Origin: Prosthecobacter sp.
GTDB taxonomy: Bacteria > Verrucomicrobiota > Verrucomicrobiia > Verrucomicrobiales > Verrucomicrobiaceae
DNA: 64,000 nt
Direction: 5' to 3'
Assembly (NCBI RefSeq): GCF_034366625.1
Contig: NZ_JAXMIH010000020.1
Span: 1 to 64,000 of the forward strand
Part shown: piece after piece, positions 8,563 through 16,226 of the stretch
Layout of the letters: the number at the start of each line of letters is the position of its first letter
Numbering within the stretch: the stretch's first letter is position 1
Translations under genes and position numbers: made by a program
Notes under the pieces: generated by a model
What the model was told of the DNA's origin: nothing
Databases searched by the model: none
What the model saw: the letters and a program-made list of their open reading frames with translations, nothing else

Positions 8563-9126
8563 CTACCTCCGCAGCGCCAGGATCAGCTCATCCAATTTGT
8601 GCGCGATGGACTGCGCCTCCGCCTGCGTCGGCGGATCGTTCACCGCCAGTGCCAGCGTGCTCACCGCGTTGCTGTTGCTGCTGGTGCCGTTGATCGCGGT
8701 GGAAAGCTGCATGCTGGTCACTTCTCCCGGCGGGCCTTGCAGACCTTGCGGCAGGCTGAAATTGAAGCGCACCAGGCTGCCGTCAAAGCTGGCGCTCACA
8801 CTGGCCGGGTCGCCCGGGTTGCCGGTCATCACGCTGTCCACCACCGCCCCCGTCACGCCTGCCCCAGAGGCACCATCCTGTCCCGCTTGACCTGCCGGAC
8901 CTTCGGGCCCTCTGGGAATGATAAACGTGAAGCGCAGGGTGCTGGCATCCACGTTGAGCGTCACCACCGCCGGATCGCCCGGATTGCCGGTGCTCACCGC
9001 ATCGACCTGGGCCGCCGTGATCGTCTGGATCGCGTTGATGAGATCCTTCAGCCCGTTGAGCTGGGCGCGCATCTCGGCGGAGACGAGCGGGGAGTTATTG
9101 GCGGGAAGAGCGGGGTCGTAGGGCAT
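8563..9126 (-). CDS. Collagen-like repeat protein
   Basis: A 187-residue protein starting M-P-Y-D-P-A-L-P-A-N-N-S-P. The start at 9126 was preferred to upstream in-frame codons because the longer N-terminus translates low-complexity DNA. It has an N-terminal helix (L-N-G-L-K-D-L-I-N-A-I), then two related blocks, each with G-N-P-G-D-P-A followed by a beta-like segment (L-R-F-T-F-I-I-P, V-R-F-N-F-S-L-P) and a Gly-X-Y stretch (G-P-E-G-P-A-G-Q-A-G-Q-D-G, then G-L-Q-G-P-P-G-E). There is no signal peptide. Collagen-like bacterial proteins usually form trimeric fibres or appendage parts; the actual role here is unknown. Confidence 0.7.
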   Translation of the reverse strand: MPYDPALPANNSPLVSAEMRAQLNGLKDLINAIQTITAAQVDAVSTGNPGDPAVVTLNVDASTLRFTFIIPRGPEGPAGQAGQDGASGAGVTGAVVDSVMTGNPGDPASVSASFDGSLVRFNFSLPQGLQGPPGEVTSMQLSTAINGTSSNSNAVSTLALAVNDPPTQAEAQSIAHKLDELILALRR

Positions 9127-9309
9127 GGCGGGGAGGGGGAAAAGTTGAAAGCTGAAATGGGAAAGCTGAAAAGCGGAGCGGAGCGGAGCAAGGCCCGCAG
9201 GGTGAGATGAGCGGGAGGCGCGAGCGAATGCAAAGAGGAGACTTGGAATGGTGGAGAAATGGCGCACCTCAGAGGTCGGATGGCCGACTTTCCTGGTCGG
9301 AGTTCGAAG

Positions 9310-9399
9310 AAACGGGGTCAGCGTGCAAATAATTGACAGTATGATCTGGCTCTTACTTCACGGAATCAGTTGTCAGAATTTTGCACACTGACCCCGTTT
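9310..9399. repeat. REP-like inverted repeat pair (possible REPIN)
   Basis: Two 30-base arms (9310-9339 and 9370-9399) are inverted copies matching at 24 of 30 positions, separated by a 30-base spacer. Each arm begins A-A-A-C-G-G-G-G-T-C-A-G and contains G-T-G-C-A-A-A and T-G-A-C-A. This layout matches REP doublets mobilised by REP-associated tyrosine transposases. No such transposase gene is in the window. The right arm abuts the truncated FGE-like gene. Confidence 0.65.
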
Positions 9400-9825
9400 C
9401 CCCGTTTCCTCGCCTGCCGCGCCGGAACCACAGGCCCTTACCATGGCGAACTTTGTGACGTGGGGTGGTATGATGAGAATAGTGGCGGCAAAACACACGA
9501 GGTGGGCCGGAAACAAGCGAATGCATGGGGGCTGCACGACATGCATGGGAATGTGTGGGAATTTTGTCAGGATTGGTATGGAAGAGACCTGCTGGGCGGA
9601 ATAGATCCGCTAGGACCTCCTGAAGGTTCGGACCGCGTGATCCGTGGCGGCAGCATGGGCAGCATCGCCGACTACTGCAGATCGGCGTGCCGCGTGTGCC
9701 ACTTGGAAGACTTGGTGGAAGCAATGCGCGCATTCCACCGTTCGGCGTGCCTTGGGCGTACCTCACCGGACATCGACGGCAGCAGCCTCGGCTTCCGGGT
9801 TGTCCTGGCCCCAATTCGGTCCTGA
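9370..9825 (+). pseudogene. 5'-truncated formylglycine-generating (SUMF1/FGE) domain remnant
   Basis: The frame encodes only the C-terminal half of an FGE-sulfatase domain: A-C-R-A-G-T-T at about 9412, then N-A-W-G-L-H-D-M-H-G-N-V-W-E-F-C-Q-D-W-Y-G, R-V-I-R-G-G-S, Y-C-R-S-A-C-R and the terminal L-G-F-R-V-V-L-A-P. Full proteins have roughly another 100-150 residues in front, and an in-frame stop at 9334 closes the frame upstream. The homology begins just after the right arm of the REP-like repeat, so the break coincides with that element. Intact FGE-like proteins install formylglycine in sulfatases or act as unrelated sugar-binding modules. With the N-terminal half missing this copy is probably not functional. 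Confidence 0.75.
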
Positions 9826-9954
9826 TGAGAGTTAACCCGCGCGGCTTATTTCTCGAATGCCTTGCAGTGTCTCTGAGTTGCTACTTATCATACGGAGGCG
9901 TTCAGGTTATGGGTTGGTTGGCTCCCAGCACCGGGAAGGAGTGCTACGCACGAG
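9826..9954. other. Intergenic stretch, no gene recognised
   Basis: Nothing with coding character was seen between the truncated FGE-like gene and the end of the HEPN-like gene on the opposite strand. Confidence 0.5.
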
Positions 9955-10521
9955 TCAATTCCTCATTCGTCGGCATGTCTGTCCGAGATAAGTTGCCAGG
10001 AGCGAATTCACAGCCACGAACAGGGATCTCTGTGTATGCAGCCTGTAGATGTTCTTCTCACCGTGAAACAGGTTGTTCCGAATCCTGTAGGCGATGAACA
10101 GAAGTGCGAACACCACGTCGTTCAAACCTTTGCACGTTCCCTCAAGCACTTTTTGAAGAAGCAGAATTTCATTACTGTCTTCGCATCCCTGTGAGTGTTG
10201 TGCAGGCTCCAGCGAGCTTGATAAGTAGCCAGCTTCACCGAATTGCGAATACCGAGTGCGAAAAAACAGAAGATACGGTTCATATGCGTCTCGCATAAGT
10301 TGATCCTTGGCAAAAGCCTCATCAACGTGCTTTCTTAAATCAACGAGCCGGACAAAACGATCACAGGTTTCACGCTCAAACAGATTCCAAAGCAGTGTGA
10401 ACTCGAGCACGGGCTGCAGCTCTGTGCTGTCTATTGGTTTTCCATCCGCCGAAAACTGGGAGAACCATTCAACGGCATTGAATTGCAGCGAAGCGGGGAT
10501 TTCTGCAGGGCTGATGACCAT
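9955..10521 (-). CDS. HEPN-like domain protein
   Basis: A 188-residue, mostly helical soluble protein. Its clearest feature is A-Y-R-I-R-N-N-L-F-H-G-E-K at residues 145-156, which contains the R-x4-H motif (Arg 148, His 153) of HEPN domains and the R-N-N-L-F-H-G wording common in large-HEPN/Apea-like proteins. HEPN proteins are often RNases in toxin-antitoxin, abortive-infection or RNA-processing systems, but some are only structural. No nucleotidyltransferase (MNT) partner lies next to it. Its DNA is less GC-rich than the flanking housekeeping genes and it sits in a patch of gene remnants, suggesting acquisition. The family assignment rests mainly on the single motif. Confidence 0.55.
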   Translation of the reverse strand: MVISPAEIPASLQFNAVEWFSQFSADGKPIDSTELQPVLEFTLLWNLFERETCDRFVRLVDLRKHVDEAFAKDQLMRDAYEPYLLFFRTRYSQFGEAGYLSSSLEPAQHSQGCEDSNEILLLQKVLEGTCKGLNDVVFALLFIAYRIRNNLFHGEKNIYRLHTQRSLFVAVNSLLATYLGQTCRRMRN

Positions 10522-10584
10522 GAAACCTCTGCTATCACCGAAACAACCCTGTTACCATCATGGAATTACACAACACCAATACGC

Positions 10585-10698
10585 TGGCGATGTCTTCGAT
10601 GTAACGGCAGCCAAGGCGCACATAGCGGGGGCGTTGTGTTTGTTAACGCGGAGGCGCACGGACTTGCAGCACATCTCGCGGTCGCGATCCTCGGAATT
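10585..10698 (-). pseudogene. Decayed partial copy of the neighbouring GNAT acetyltransferase gene
   Basis: Bases 10627-10694 match 11161-11228 inside the intact GNAT gene at 57 of 68 positions. On the minus strand the relic reads E-D-R-D-R-E-M-C-C-K-S-V-R-L-R-V-N-K-H-N-A-P against the intact gene's [22 protein letters not shown]. After a small deletion the similarity continues in another frame (Y-V-R-L-G-C-R-Y-I-E-D-I-A-S against [14 protein letters not shown]). It lacks most of the protein and is frameshifted, so it is a relic of a duplicate or of a related acquired gene. Confidence 0.7.
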
Positions 10699-10708
10699 GC
10701 AAACGACG

Positions 10709-10987
10709 GTGCTCATGAGCGCACTACGGGCAGAGTGCCGCCGAACTCCGCCGCGAGATCGTCCTCATCCCAGTTCACGCTGGCAGCACCCCACTGGCGG
10801 CAGGTAAGCAGAAACTCGACGCGGGACAATTCCGCCAACTGGGCGGCCTGCCCGCTGGAAAGCCGGTGGCACTCGAACAGCTTCATCGCCGCAGCGATCT
10901 TCGTGTCCGCTGCGAAACGCGGCGCGTCCACGCCCATGGCGGCAAGCCAGGACGGCGGGTATTCGAGGGTGATCGTGCTCATGAGCG
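10709..10987. repeat. 13-bp direct repeats GTGCTCATGAGCG bracketing the UPF0175 gene
   Basis: Exact copies lie at 10709-10721 and 10975-10987, covering the stop and the start codon of the gene. The inner GCTCATGAGC is self-complementary, so each could be a dimer binding site or a recombination footprint. Confidence 0.6.
10713..10982 (-). CDS. UPF0175 family (antitoxin-like) protein
   Basis: An 89-residue protein with the UPF0175 layout: an N-terminal strand (I-T-L-E-Y-P), a helix I-A-A-A-M-K-L-F-E, the helix-turn-helix-like S-S-G-Q-A-A-Q-L-A-E-L-S-R-V-E-F-L, and the C-terminal acidic V-N-W-D-E-D-D-L. Members are proposed antitoxins, often beside a PIN-domain (DUF3368) toxin that should follow immediately downstream. 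Here the downstream DNA is the decayed GNAT relic, so it looks like an orphan. The 13-base sequence GTGCTCATGAGCG, with the perfect palindrome GCTCATGAGC inside it, overlaps both the start codon (10975-10987) and the stop codon (10709-10721). Confidence 0.75.
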   Translation of the reverse strand: MSTITLEYPPSWLAAMGVDAPRFAADTKIAAAMKLFECHRLSSGQAAQLAELSRVEFLLTCRQWGAASVNWDEDDLAAEFGGTLPVVRS

Positions 10988-11052
10988 AAAACTAACTTCA
11001 AAAGCCGGTCATGCAACGAGCCTCATCTGACAGGGCGAGGCTTGAGCCCGCC

Positions 11053-12126
11053 TCACACCGTCTTCTCCATCACATAATCATCCATCACGAAGCCGCTGCC
11101 GATGTCGCTGATGACATCTTCGGTGAAGTGGAAGCCGTGGCGAAGGTAGGCGCGGATGGCGGGGGCGTTGCGTTTGTTCACGCGCAGGCGCACCAGCTTG
11201 CAGCGCAAGTCGCGGGCGCGGTCCTCGGCCCAGCGCAGGGTGAGGCCGCCGAGGCCGTGGCCATGCACCTCGGGCAGGAGGTAGAGCTTGTTGATGAAGA
11301 GCACGGGCTCCATGGCGAGCTTTTCAAACGAGATGTAGCCCACCGCGCCACGCTCCTCGACCTCGACGAGCGCATACCACACGTCCCGTGCCTGCATCTC
11401 ATGCGCCATGTTGCCGGGCTGATACCAGATGGAGAGCATGTAGCTAATTTGCGCGTCGCTGATGATGCCGGGGTAATACGCGAACCAGATGGCATGCCCG
11501 AGCTTCTGCACCATGGGCAGTTCATCGGCGCCGATGCGGCGGATGCGTGCGGCAAGCGGCTGGATGGCAGCTTGAATCGTCTGCAAGGTCTGCTGCCAGA
11601 CTTCGAGGTCATTGGCGGGTGAGAGCCGCTGCAAGTTGGCGGCGATCTGATCCCGCGTCGGCTTCACAAGCTGCTCCTCGCGGATTTGCTTGGGATCCGC
11701 GGGAAATTCCATCTCCGGAAGGATCGTCTTCGCGAGATACCAGCAGGCCCAGGCCCGCCAGGTGCGCAGTTCCTTGTTCGGCTCGACCATGCGCGTGGCC
11801 AGATGCTGCCAGTGACGGCGCGGATTGCCGATGAACTGGCCCTCCACGCGGTTCTGCATGATCCACATGAGCGCCTGATACGGCAGCGGCCATTTCGCGA
11901 GGATCGGCTCGTCCGCCTTCAACGGCAGCGAGAGCGCCCGGTTGATAAGCAGGATGCTTTTGGCCGGGAAACCTTCGCGCCAGAGGCTCTGCGCATAATG
12001 CAGCGCCGTTTCATAGAACAGCGGGCCGCGTTCGTGATTCATCGCCTCAATGTCCGTGTGATCGTAATGACGATTCTCCTCCGGCAGCAACGGACAGGGC
12101 GGATTGATCCACGCGGTGTGCTTCAT
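11053..12126 (-). CDS. GNAT family N-acetyltransferase with N-terminal helical domain
   Basis: A 357-residue protein. The C-terminal 150 residues form a GNAT acetyl-CoA-dependent acyltransferase: a central strand near A-V-G-Y-I-S-F-E, the pyrophosphate-binding turn [17 protein letters not shown], and [16 protein letters not shown], where the Tyr/His region closes the active site. The N-terminal 180 residues are helical, unlike other families I recognise, and contain [12 protein letters not shown]. The start at 12126 overlaps the glpK stop as ATGA, so it is translationally coupled to glpK. The substrate is unknown. A decayed partial copy lies downstream at 10585-10698. Confidence 0.78.
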   Translation of the reverse strand: MKHTAWINPPCPLLPEENRHYDHTDIEAMNHERGPLFYETALHYAQSLWREGFPAKSILLINRALSLPLKADEPILAKWPLPYQALMWIMQNRVEGQFIGNPRRHWQHLATRMVEPNKELRTWRAWACWYLAKTILPEMEFPADPKQIREEQLVKPTRDQIAANLQRLSPANDLEVWQQTLQTIQAAIQPLAARIRRIGADELPMVQKLGHAIWFAYYPGIISDAQISYMLSIWYQPGNMAHEMQARDVWYALVEVEERGAVGYISFEKLAMEPVLFINKLYLLPEVHGHGLGGLTLRWAEDRARDLRCKLVRLRVNKRNAPAIRAYLRHGFHFTEDVISDIGSGFVMDDYVMEKTV

Positions 12127-13613
12127 GCGGATTTCTCCTCCCACGCTTTGGCGCGGGTGAGCGCACGATTCCAGCCATGGGTGATTTTGGCGCGTGCCGC
12201 CGCTTTCATGGCCGGTTTGAATGTGCGATCCATCTGCCAGTGCTTCGCGATGTCGGCCACGTTCTTCCAGTAGCCAACGGCAAGTCCGGCGAGGCACGCC
12301 GCACCGAGCGCGGTGGTTTCATTCACCTTCGGACGCACGACGGGCACGCCAAGCAGATCGCACTGCATCTGCATGAGCAGGTTGTTCACGCACGCGCCGC
12401 CATCGACGCGAAGTTCCTTCAATTTGATGCCCGCGTCGGCCTCCATGGCCTTCAAGATGTCCATGACCTGCAAAGCGATGCCTTCCAGCGCGGCACGCGC
12501 GATGTGTGCTGCCGTGGTGCCGCGCGTCATGCCGACGAGCGTGCCACGCGCATAGGCATCCCAATGCGGAGCGCCCAAACCGGCAAACGCAGGCACGAGA
12601 TAGACACCGCCTGTGTCGGGAACACTCGCGGCGAGCGCCTCGACGTCGGCAGAATTCTTGATGATGCCCAAACCATCGCGCAGCCATTGAATCGCCGCAC
12701 CGGCGATGAACACGCTGCCTTCCAGCGCATATTCGGTGCGTCCGCCGATGCGCCAGGCAATGGTGGTGAGCAGTTTGTTCTTCGAAGCGATGGGTTTGGT
12801 GCCGGTGTTCATCAGCATGAAGCAGCCGGTGCCATAAGTGTTCTTCACCATGCCCGGTTTCGTGCATACCTGCCCGAACAAGGCCGACTGCTGATCCCCT
12901 GCGATGCCAGCGACGGGAATGCTGCCACCGAGCAACGTCGTCTCGCCAAACACACCGCTGGAATCCTTCACCTCCGGCAGCATGGAGCGCGGCACGCCGA
13001 AAATTTTGAGCAGTTCGTCGTCCCAGTCACCTTTGCGGATGTCGTAAAGCATCGTGCGCGAGGCGTTGCTGACATCGGTGGCATGCACCTTGCCGCCTGT
13101 GAGGTTCCACAGCAGCCAGGTGTCGATGGTGCCAAAAGCCAGCTCGCCCTTCGCGGCGCGGGCTTTGAGGCCCTTCACGTTTTGCAGCATCCACTGCACC
13201 TTCGTGGCAGAGAAGTAGGCATCGACGACAAGGCCGGTCTTGCGCTGGATGAGCTTGTCGAGCTTCTGCGCGCGCAGTTTGTCGCAGATTGAGGCCGTGC
13301 GGCGGTCCTGCCAGACGATGGCGTTGCAAACGGGCTTCCCGGTCTTGCGATCCCACACCACGGTGGTCTCGCGCTGGTTGGTGATGCCAATGGCCGCCAC
13401 GTCCGAGGCTTTGGCATGCGCCTTGTGCATGACTTCCGAGGCGACACCGGCCTGCGTGGCCCAGATTTCCTGCGCGTCATGCTCCACCCAGCCAGGTTTG
13501 GGGAAAATCTGCCGGAATTCCTTCTGTGCCGTCGCCACGATGCCGCCGTCGTGGTTGAACAGAATGGCGCGTGAGCTGGTGGTGCCCTGGTCGAGTGCGA
13601 GGATGTATTTCAT
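12123..13613 (-). CDS. glpK: Glycerol kinase
   Basis: Phosphorylates glycerol with ATP to glycerol-3-phosphate. The 496-residue product, close to the usual 500, starts [15 protein letters not shown], the FGGY phosphate-binding loop. It continues with N-Q-R-E-T-T-V-V-W, the glycerol-contacting W-Q-D-R-R-T, the D-V-S-N-A-S-R-T-M segment and, late in the protein, G-A-A-I-Q-W-L-R-D and the second ATP motif [12 protein letters not shown]. The start at 13613 was chosen because the residues before it are not part of the fold. The GNAT gene follows with an ATGA overlap. No glpF or glpD is nearby. Confidence 0.95.
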   Translation of the reverse strand: MKYILALDQGTTSSRAILFNHDGGIVATAQKEFRQIFPKPGWVEHDAQEIWATQAGVASEVMHKAHAKASDVAAIGITNQRETTVVWDRKTGKPVCNAIVWQDRRTASICDKLRAQKLDKLIQRKTGLVVDAYFSATKVQWMLQNVKGLKARAAKGELAFGTIDTWLLWNLTGGKVHATDVSNASRTMLYDIRKGDWDDELLKIFGVPRSMLPEVKDSSGVFGETTLLGGSIPVAGIAGDQQSALFGQVCTKPGMVKNTYGTGCFMLMNTGTKPIASKNKLLTTIAWRIGGRTEYALEGSVFIAGAAIQWLRDGLGIIKNSADVEALAASVPDTGGVYLVPAFAGLGAPHWDAYARGTLVGMTRGTTAAHIARAALEGIALQVMDILKAMEADAGIKLKELRVDGGACVNNLLMQMQCDLLGVPVVRPKVNETTALGAACLAGLAVGYWKNVADIAKHWQMDRTFKPAMKAAARAKITHGWNRALTRAKAWEEKSA

Positions 13614-13701
13614 GGTTAATCGCGATGTTCCCAAGACCTGCGACCGGAGTCAATGGCTTACAAACAGCCGGGCAACATGTAGGTGGCGTTTTGGGCCGTG
13701 A

Positions 13702-14385
13702 ATGAATACTCTTGCCGCGAAACCATCCAATCCCACCGCTATGCAAACCATCACCGAAACTGTTGCGCCCGCCGCTCCGCGGGCGCGTTCCACGAAAAGA
13801 ACCGTTCTCATCACCCTCGCGGTCATTCTTGGCTGCGCGGGCATCGCCGCCGCCACCGGAGGCCTCTGGGTCAAACACACGTTCTACCCTTCACCAATCC
13901 ATCCCGTGAGCCTCACGGCTGCCGAGAAGGCGGAGTTCGACAGCAAGCTGCAAGCCCTCAACAATCCTGCCGCCATTCCTGCGGATGAGGCAAACCGCAC
14001 GATCATCGTCAACGAGCGCGAGGTGAACGCCTACCTGGCCCAACAGCAGCTCGGAGAAAACGTGGAGGTGAAGTTTGGCGAAGGCAGCGTCTCCGCCGCG
14101 GTCATCTTCCAGGCACCCGAGGACTTCCCGGTGTTTCCGAATCAGAAAATCCGCCTGCGCTTCACCTTTGGCACCAGCCTGACGCCGGAGCACAAGCTGT
14201 CGCTGAAACTCGACGATCTGAGCCTCGGCGGCATCTCGCTGCCGAACAGTTGGATCGGCGACATCAAGGGCGTCGATCTCGTGGCGGAAAATGTCGAGTC
14301 CGACCCGGCGCTGCAAAAATTCCTCGCCGGCATCCAGTCGATGGAGATTCACAACGGCACGCTGCGTCTCGTCCTGAACAAATAA
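13702..14385 (+). CDS. Membrane-anchored protein of unknown function
   Basis: A 227-residue protein (an internal ATG at 13741 would give 214). It has a short basic cytoplasmic segment, one hydrophobic helix (V-L-I-T-L-A-V-I-L-G-C-A-G-I-A-A-A at about residues 35-51) and a periplasmic domain of about 165 residues. That domain reads as alternating strands (T-I-I-V-N-E-R-E-V-N-A-Y-L, K-I-R-L-R-F-T-F-G, L-R-L-V-L-N-K), suggesting a lipid- or ligand-binding beta fold like DUF2993/LmeA; this is a guess. It is divergent from glpK and convergent with the sensor kinase gene, so it is probably transcribed alone. Confidence 0.65.
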   Translation: MNTLAAKPSNPTAMQTITETVAPAAPRARSTKRTVLITLAVILGCAGIAAATGGLWVKHTFYPSPIHPVSLTAAEKAEFDSKLQALNNPAAIPADEANRTIIVNEREVNAYLAQQQLGENVEVKFGEGSVSAAVIFQAPEDFPVFPNQKIRLRFTFGTSLTPEHKLSLKLDDLSLGGISLPNSWIGDIKGVDLVAENVESDPALQKFLAGIQSMEIHNGTLRLVLNK

Positions 14386-14391
14386 TCCGCT

Positions 14392-15489
14392 TCAGGCCTT
14401 CAAAGGCAACGTGAAGCAAAAAACACCGCCGCATCCGGCCACTTCCTTCGGCCAGATGCGGCCGCCGTGGTCTTCGACAATGTTTTTGCAGATGGAGAGG
14501 CCGAGACCTGTGCCGGTGGGCTTGCCGTCGGTGAAGAAGGGTGTGAACAGCTTGTCCACGATGCCGGGCTTGAAGCCGCGGCCGGTGTCCTCGACCTCGG
14601 CATAAATTTCACGCGGCCTTTCCTCGAAGCGAACCATGATGCGCCCGCCATCCGGCATGAAATCGGCGGCGTTGTTGAAAAGATTGAAGAAGACGTGGTC
14701 GAGGCGTCGAATGTTGAGCGGCATCACCACCGAGGGCACCTCGGTCTGCACCTCGACGACGACCTTTTTGTTCTCCAACTCGTCGCGGGTCTGCTCAATC
14801 ACCTCGGCGAAGTAAGTGGCGAAGTTGGTCGGCTCCAGCGCATGCTGGGTGGAGCCTTCGCTGACACGCAGCAGCTCGTTAAGCATGTGCGTGAGTCGTT
14901 CCACCTGCTGCTGGATGCGCTTTTTCGCCTTCTGACGCAGTTCCGGGCTGGCGCGCTCGGAGGCGGCGGCGTCACCGGCGAGGACGATGACGCTGAGCGG
15001 ATTTTTCAGATCATGCACGATGGACCGCGCGAAGCGGCCCATGAGCGAGAGGCGCTCGGCTTCGAGCATTTCCTGCACGAAATGGCTGTTCGTCTCGCGC
15101 ATGCGATGGCTGAACGCATGCAGCAAAGCAAAGACGAGCTTCGGCGACTGCTCCATCAGATCCGTGACTTGGTCGCGTGAGACAAACAGCAGGCGCGAGT
15201 CCTGCTGCGCCGTCGCCGAGGCGGAACGCGGCGCATTGTTGATGATGGCCATCTCGCCGAAGAAATCACCCGCCGCAAACTCGCGTAGCGCGTGCTTGTT
15301 CGACTGGCTGACGAACGCGGAGATGCGCACGAGGCCGTCGAGGATGGCATAAAGACCATCGCCAGGATCACCCTCCTCAAAGATGACCTCCCCGGCCTTG
15401 TATTCACGGATGACCGGCTCGACCTGCTGCTGCTTCAGCTCGGACTCCAGAATGCTGACAAAGGTGGCTCTGGGTTCGGCAGCGCTCAT
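14392..15489 (-). CDS. Soluble sensor histidine kinase with N-terminal cyclic-nucleotide-binding domain
   Basis: A 365-residue cytoplasmic protein. Residues of about 20-130 form a CRP-like beta-barrel with G-E-V-I-F-E-E-G-D-P-G-D-G-L-Y and the phosphate-cassette position F-F-G-E-M-A-I-I-N-N-A-P-R-S-A-S-A, a good match to cNMP-binding domains. Next comes the dimerisation helix with phospho-acceptor His 159 (S-I-V-H-D-L-K-N-P-L) and a HATPase domain with D-H-V-F-F-N-L-F-N-N-A, D-T-G-R-G-F and G-T-G-L-G-L-S-I-C-K. No DNA-binding domain is present, so it should act by phosphotransfer. It starts 19 bases after the stop of the polysaccharide export gene and probably shares its operon. The partner may be the orphan receiver at 19996-20391. 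Confidence 0.88.
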   Translation of the reverse strand: MSAAEPRATFVSILESELKQQQVEPVIREYKAGEVIFEEGDPGDGLYAILDGLVRISAFVSQSNKHALREFAAGDFFGEMAIINNAPRSASATAQQDSRLLFVSRDQVTDLMEQSPKLVFALLHAFSHRMRETNSHFVQEMLEAERLSLMGRFARSIVHDLKNPLSVIVLAGDAAASERASPELRQKAKKRIQQQVERLTHMLNELLRVSEGSTQHALEPTNFATYFAEVIEQTRDELENKKVVVEVQTEVPSVVMPLNIRRLDHVFFNLFNNAADFMPDGGRIMVRFEERPREIYAEVEDTGRGFKPGIVDKLFTPFFTDGKPTGTGLGLSICKNIVEDHGGRIWPKEVAGCGGVFCFTLPLKA

Positions 15490-15508
15490 GAGGTGGGCTT
15501 TTCGATGG

Positions 15509-16135
15509 TCAGAACATGCGTTCCGTGACCGTGATGACATCACCCGGAATGATGATGACCGGCGGCTGGCCGGGTTCAGCGGCGAGTTTTTTCAAATCGA
15601 CCGTGTAAACCTGAGTGCCACGTTTGAGCAGCACCTTCGTCTGCCGTGCGAGACGTGTATAGCCACCCGCCAGTGCAACCGCCTCCTCGATGGGCAGGCG
15701 CGGCTGGACGCCACGGGGGAAGTTGTAGCGCCCCGGCTGCGCCACCTGGCCGAGCACCGAGTAGGCCAGCGTGGCATACTCGATCACCAGCACCTGGGCG
15801 CGGGCCTTGACGAGAATTTTGTTGCTCACAGCATAGGAGCTGAGTTTTGCAGCCAGTTGCGAAGGGCTGAGGCCGGCGGCGTGCATCTCCGCATTTCCCT
15901 CGGCAGAGAGCGTTGGCACGTTGATCATGCCATTCCAGTCCACCCGTGTTTGCTGTGTCAGATCCGGTTCTCCGGCAAAAGTGATGCCCAGCAAATCCCC
16001 CGGCTGAATGCTGTAATGAGAAGCGACGCGCGGCGGAGGCGGGGGCGGCGGCAGTTGGGAGGATGGACGATTCGCCGCACAGGCGACCAAAAGCAGTCCA
16101 AAAACCGTGAGGCAGGGTGTGGTCAGGGCCTTCAT
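15509..16135 (-). CDS. Polysaccharide export lipoprotein (OPX/Wza family)
   Basis: A 208-residue lipoprotein, signal ending L-L-V-A-C (Cys 19), followed by a run of prolines. The Poly_export domain is visible in Y-S-I-Q-P-G-D-L-L-G-I-T-F, T-R-V-D-W-N-G-M-I-N-V-P and the SLBB-type repeat L-A-Y-S-V-L-G-Q-V-A-Q-P-G-R-Y-N-F. It is shorter than E. coli Wza (about 379) and lacks the C-terminal amphipathic helix, so it probably forms the periplasmic part of the export channel, with the barrel protein encoded divergently at 16227 as the outer-membrane pore. It is the first gene of a leftward pair with the cNMP-binding kinase. Confidence 0.9.
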   Translation of the reverse strand: MKALTTPCLTVFGLLLVACAANRPSSQLPPPPPPPRVASHYSIQPGDLLGITFAGEPDLTQQTRVDWNGMINVPTLSAEGNAEMHAAGLSPSQLAAKLSSYAVSNKILVKARAQVLVIEYATLAYSVLGQVAQPGRYNFPRGVQPRLPIEEAVALAGGYTRLARQTKVLLKRGTQVYTVDLKKLAAEPGQPPVIIIPGDVITVTERMF

Positions 16136-16226
16136 GGCGGCGTGGTTAACGGATTGGCCCGAGGGTGTCAATACAAAGGATCATGAAAAGTCTTGACGGT
16201 TTCCACCGGTCTTCACTTAATGAAAC
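16136..16226. promoter_or_regulatory. Divergent intergenic region of the polysaccharide locus
   Basis: The 91 bases between the export lipoprotein gene and the outer-membrane barrel gene must hold the start signals of both leftward and rightward arms. I could not fix -35/-10 elements with confidence. Confidence 0.45.

Noticed and set aside
9296..9312. GGTCGGAGTTCGAA as the T-arm of a tRNA
   Set aside because: No acceptor, D or anticodon stem can be drawn around it; short GTCGG/CCGAC complementarity nearby explains the pattern.
12177..13292. Plus-strand frame of about 370 codons opposite glpK
   Set aside because: glpK is complete on the minus strand with all FGGY motifs; the reverse frame has no domain and no start context.
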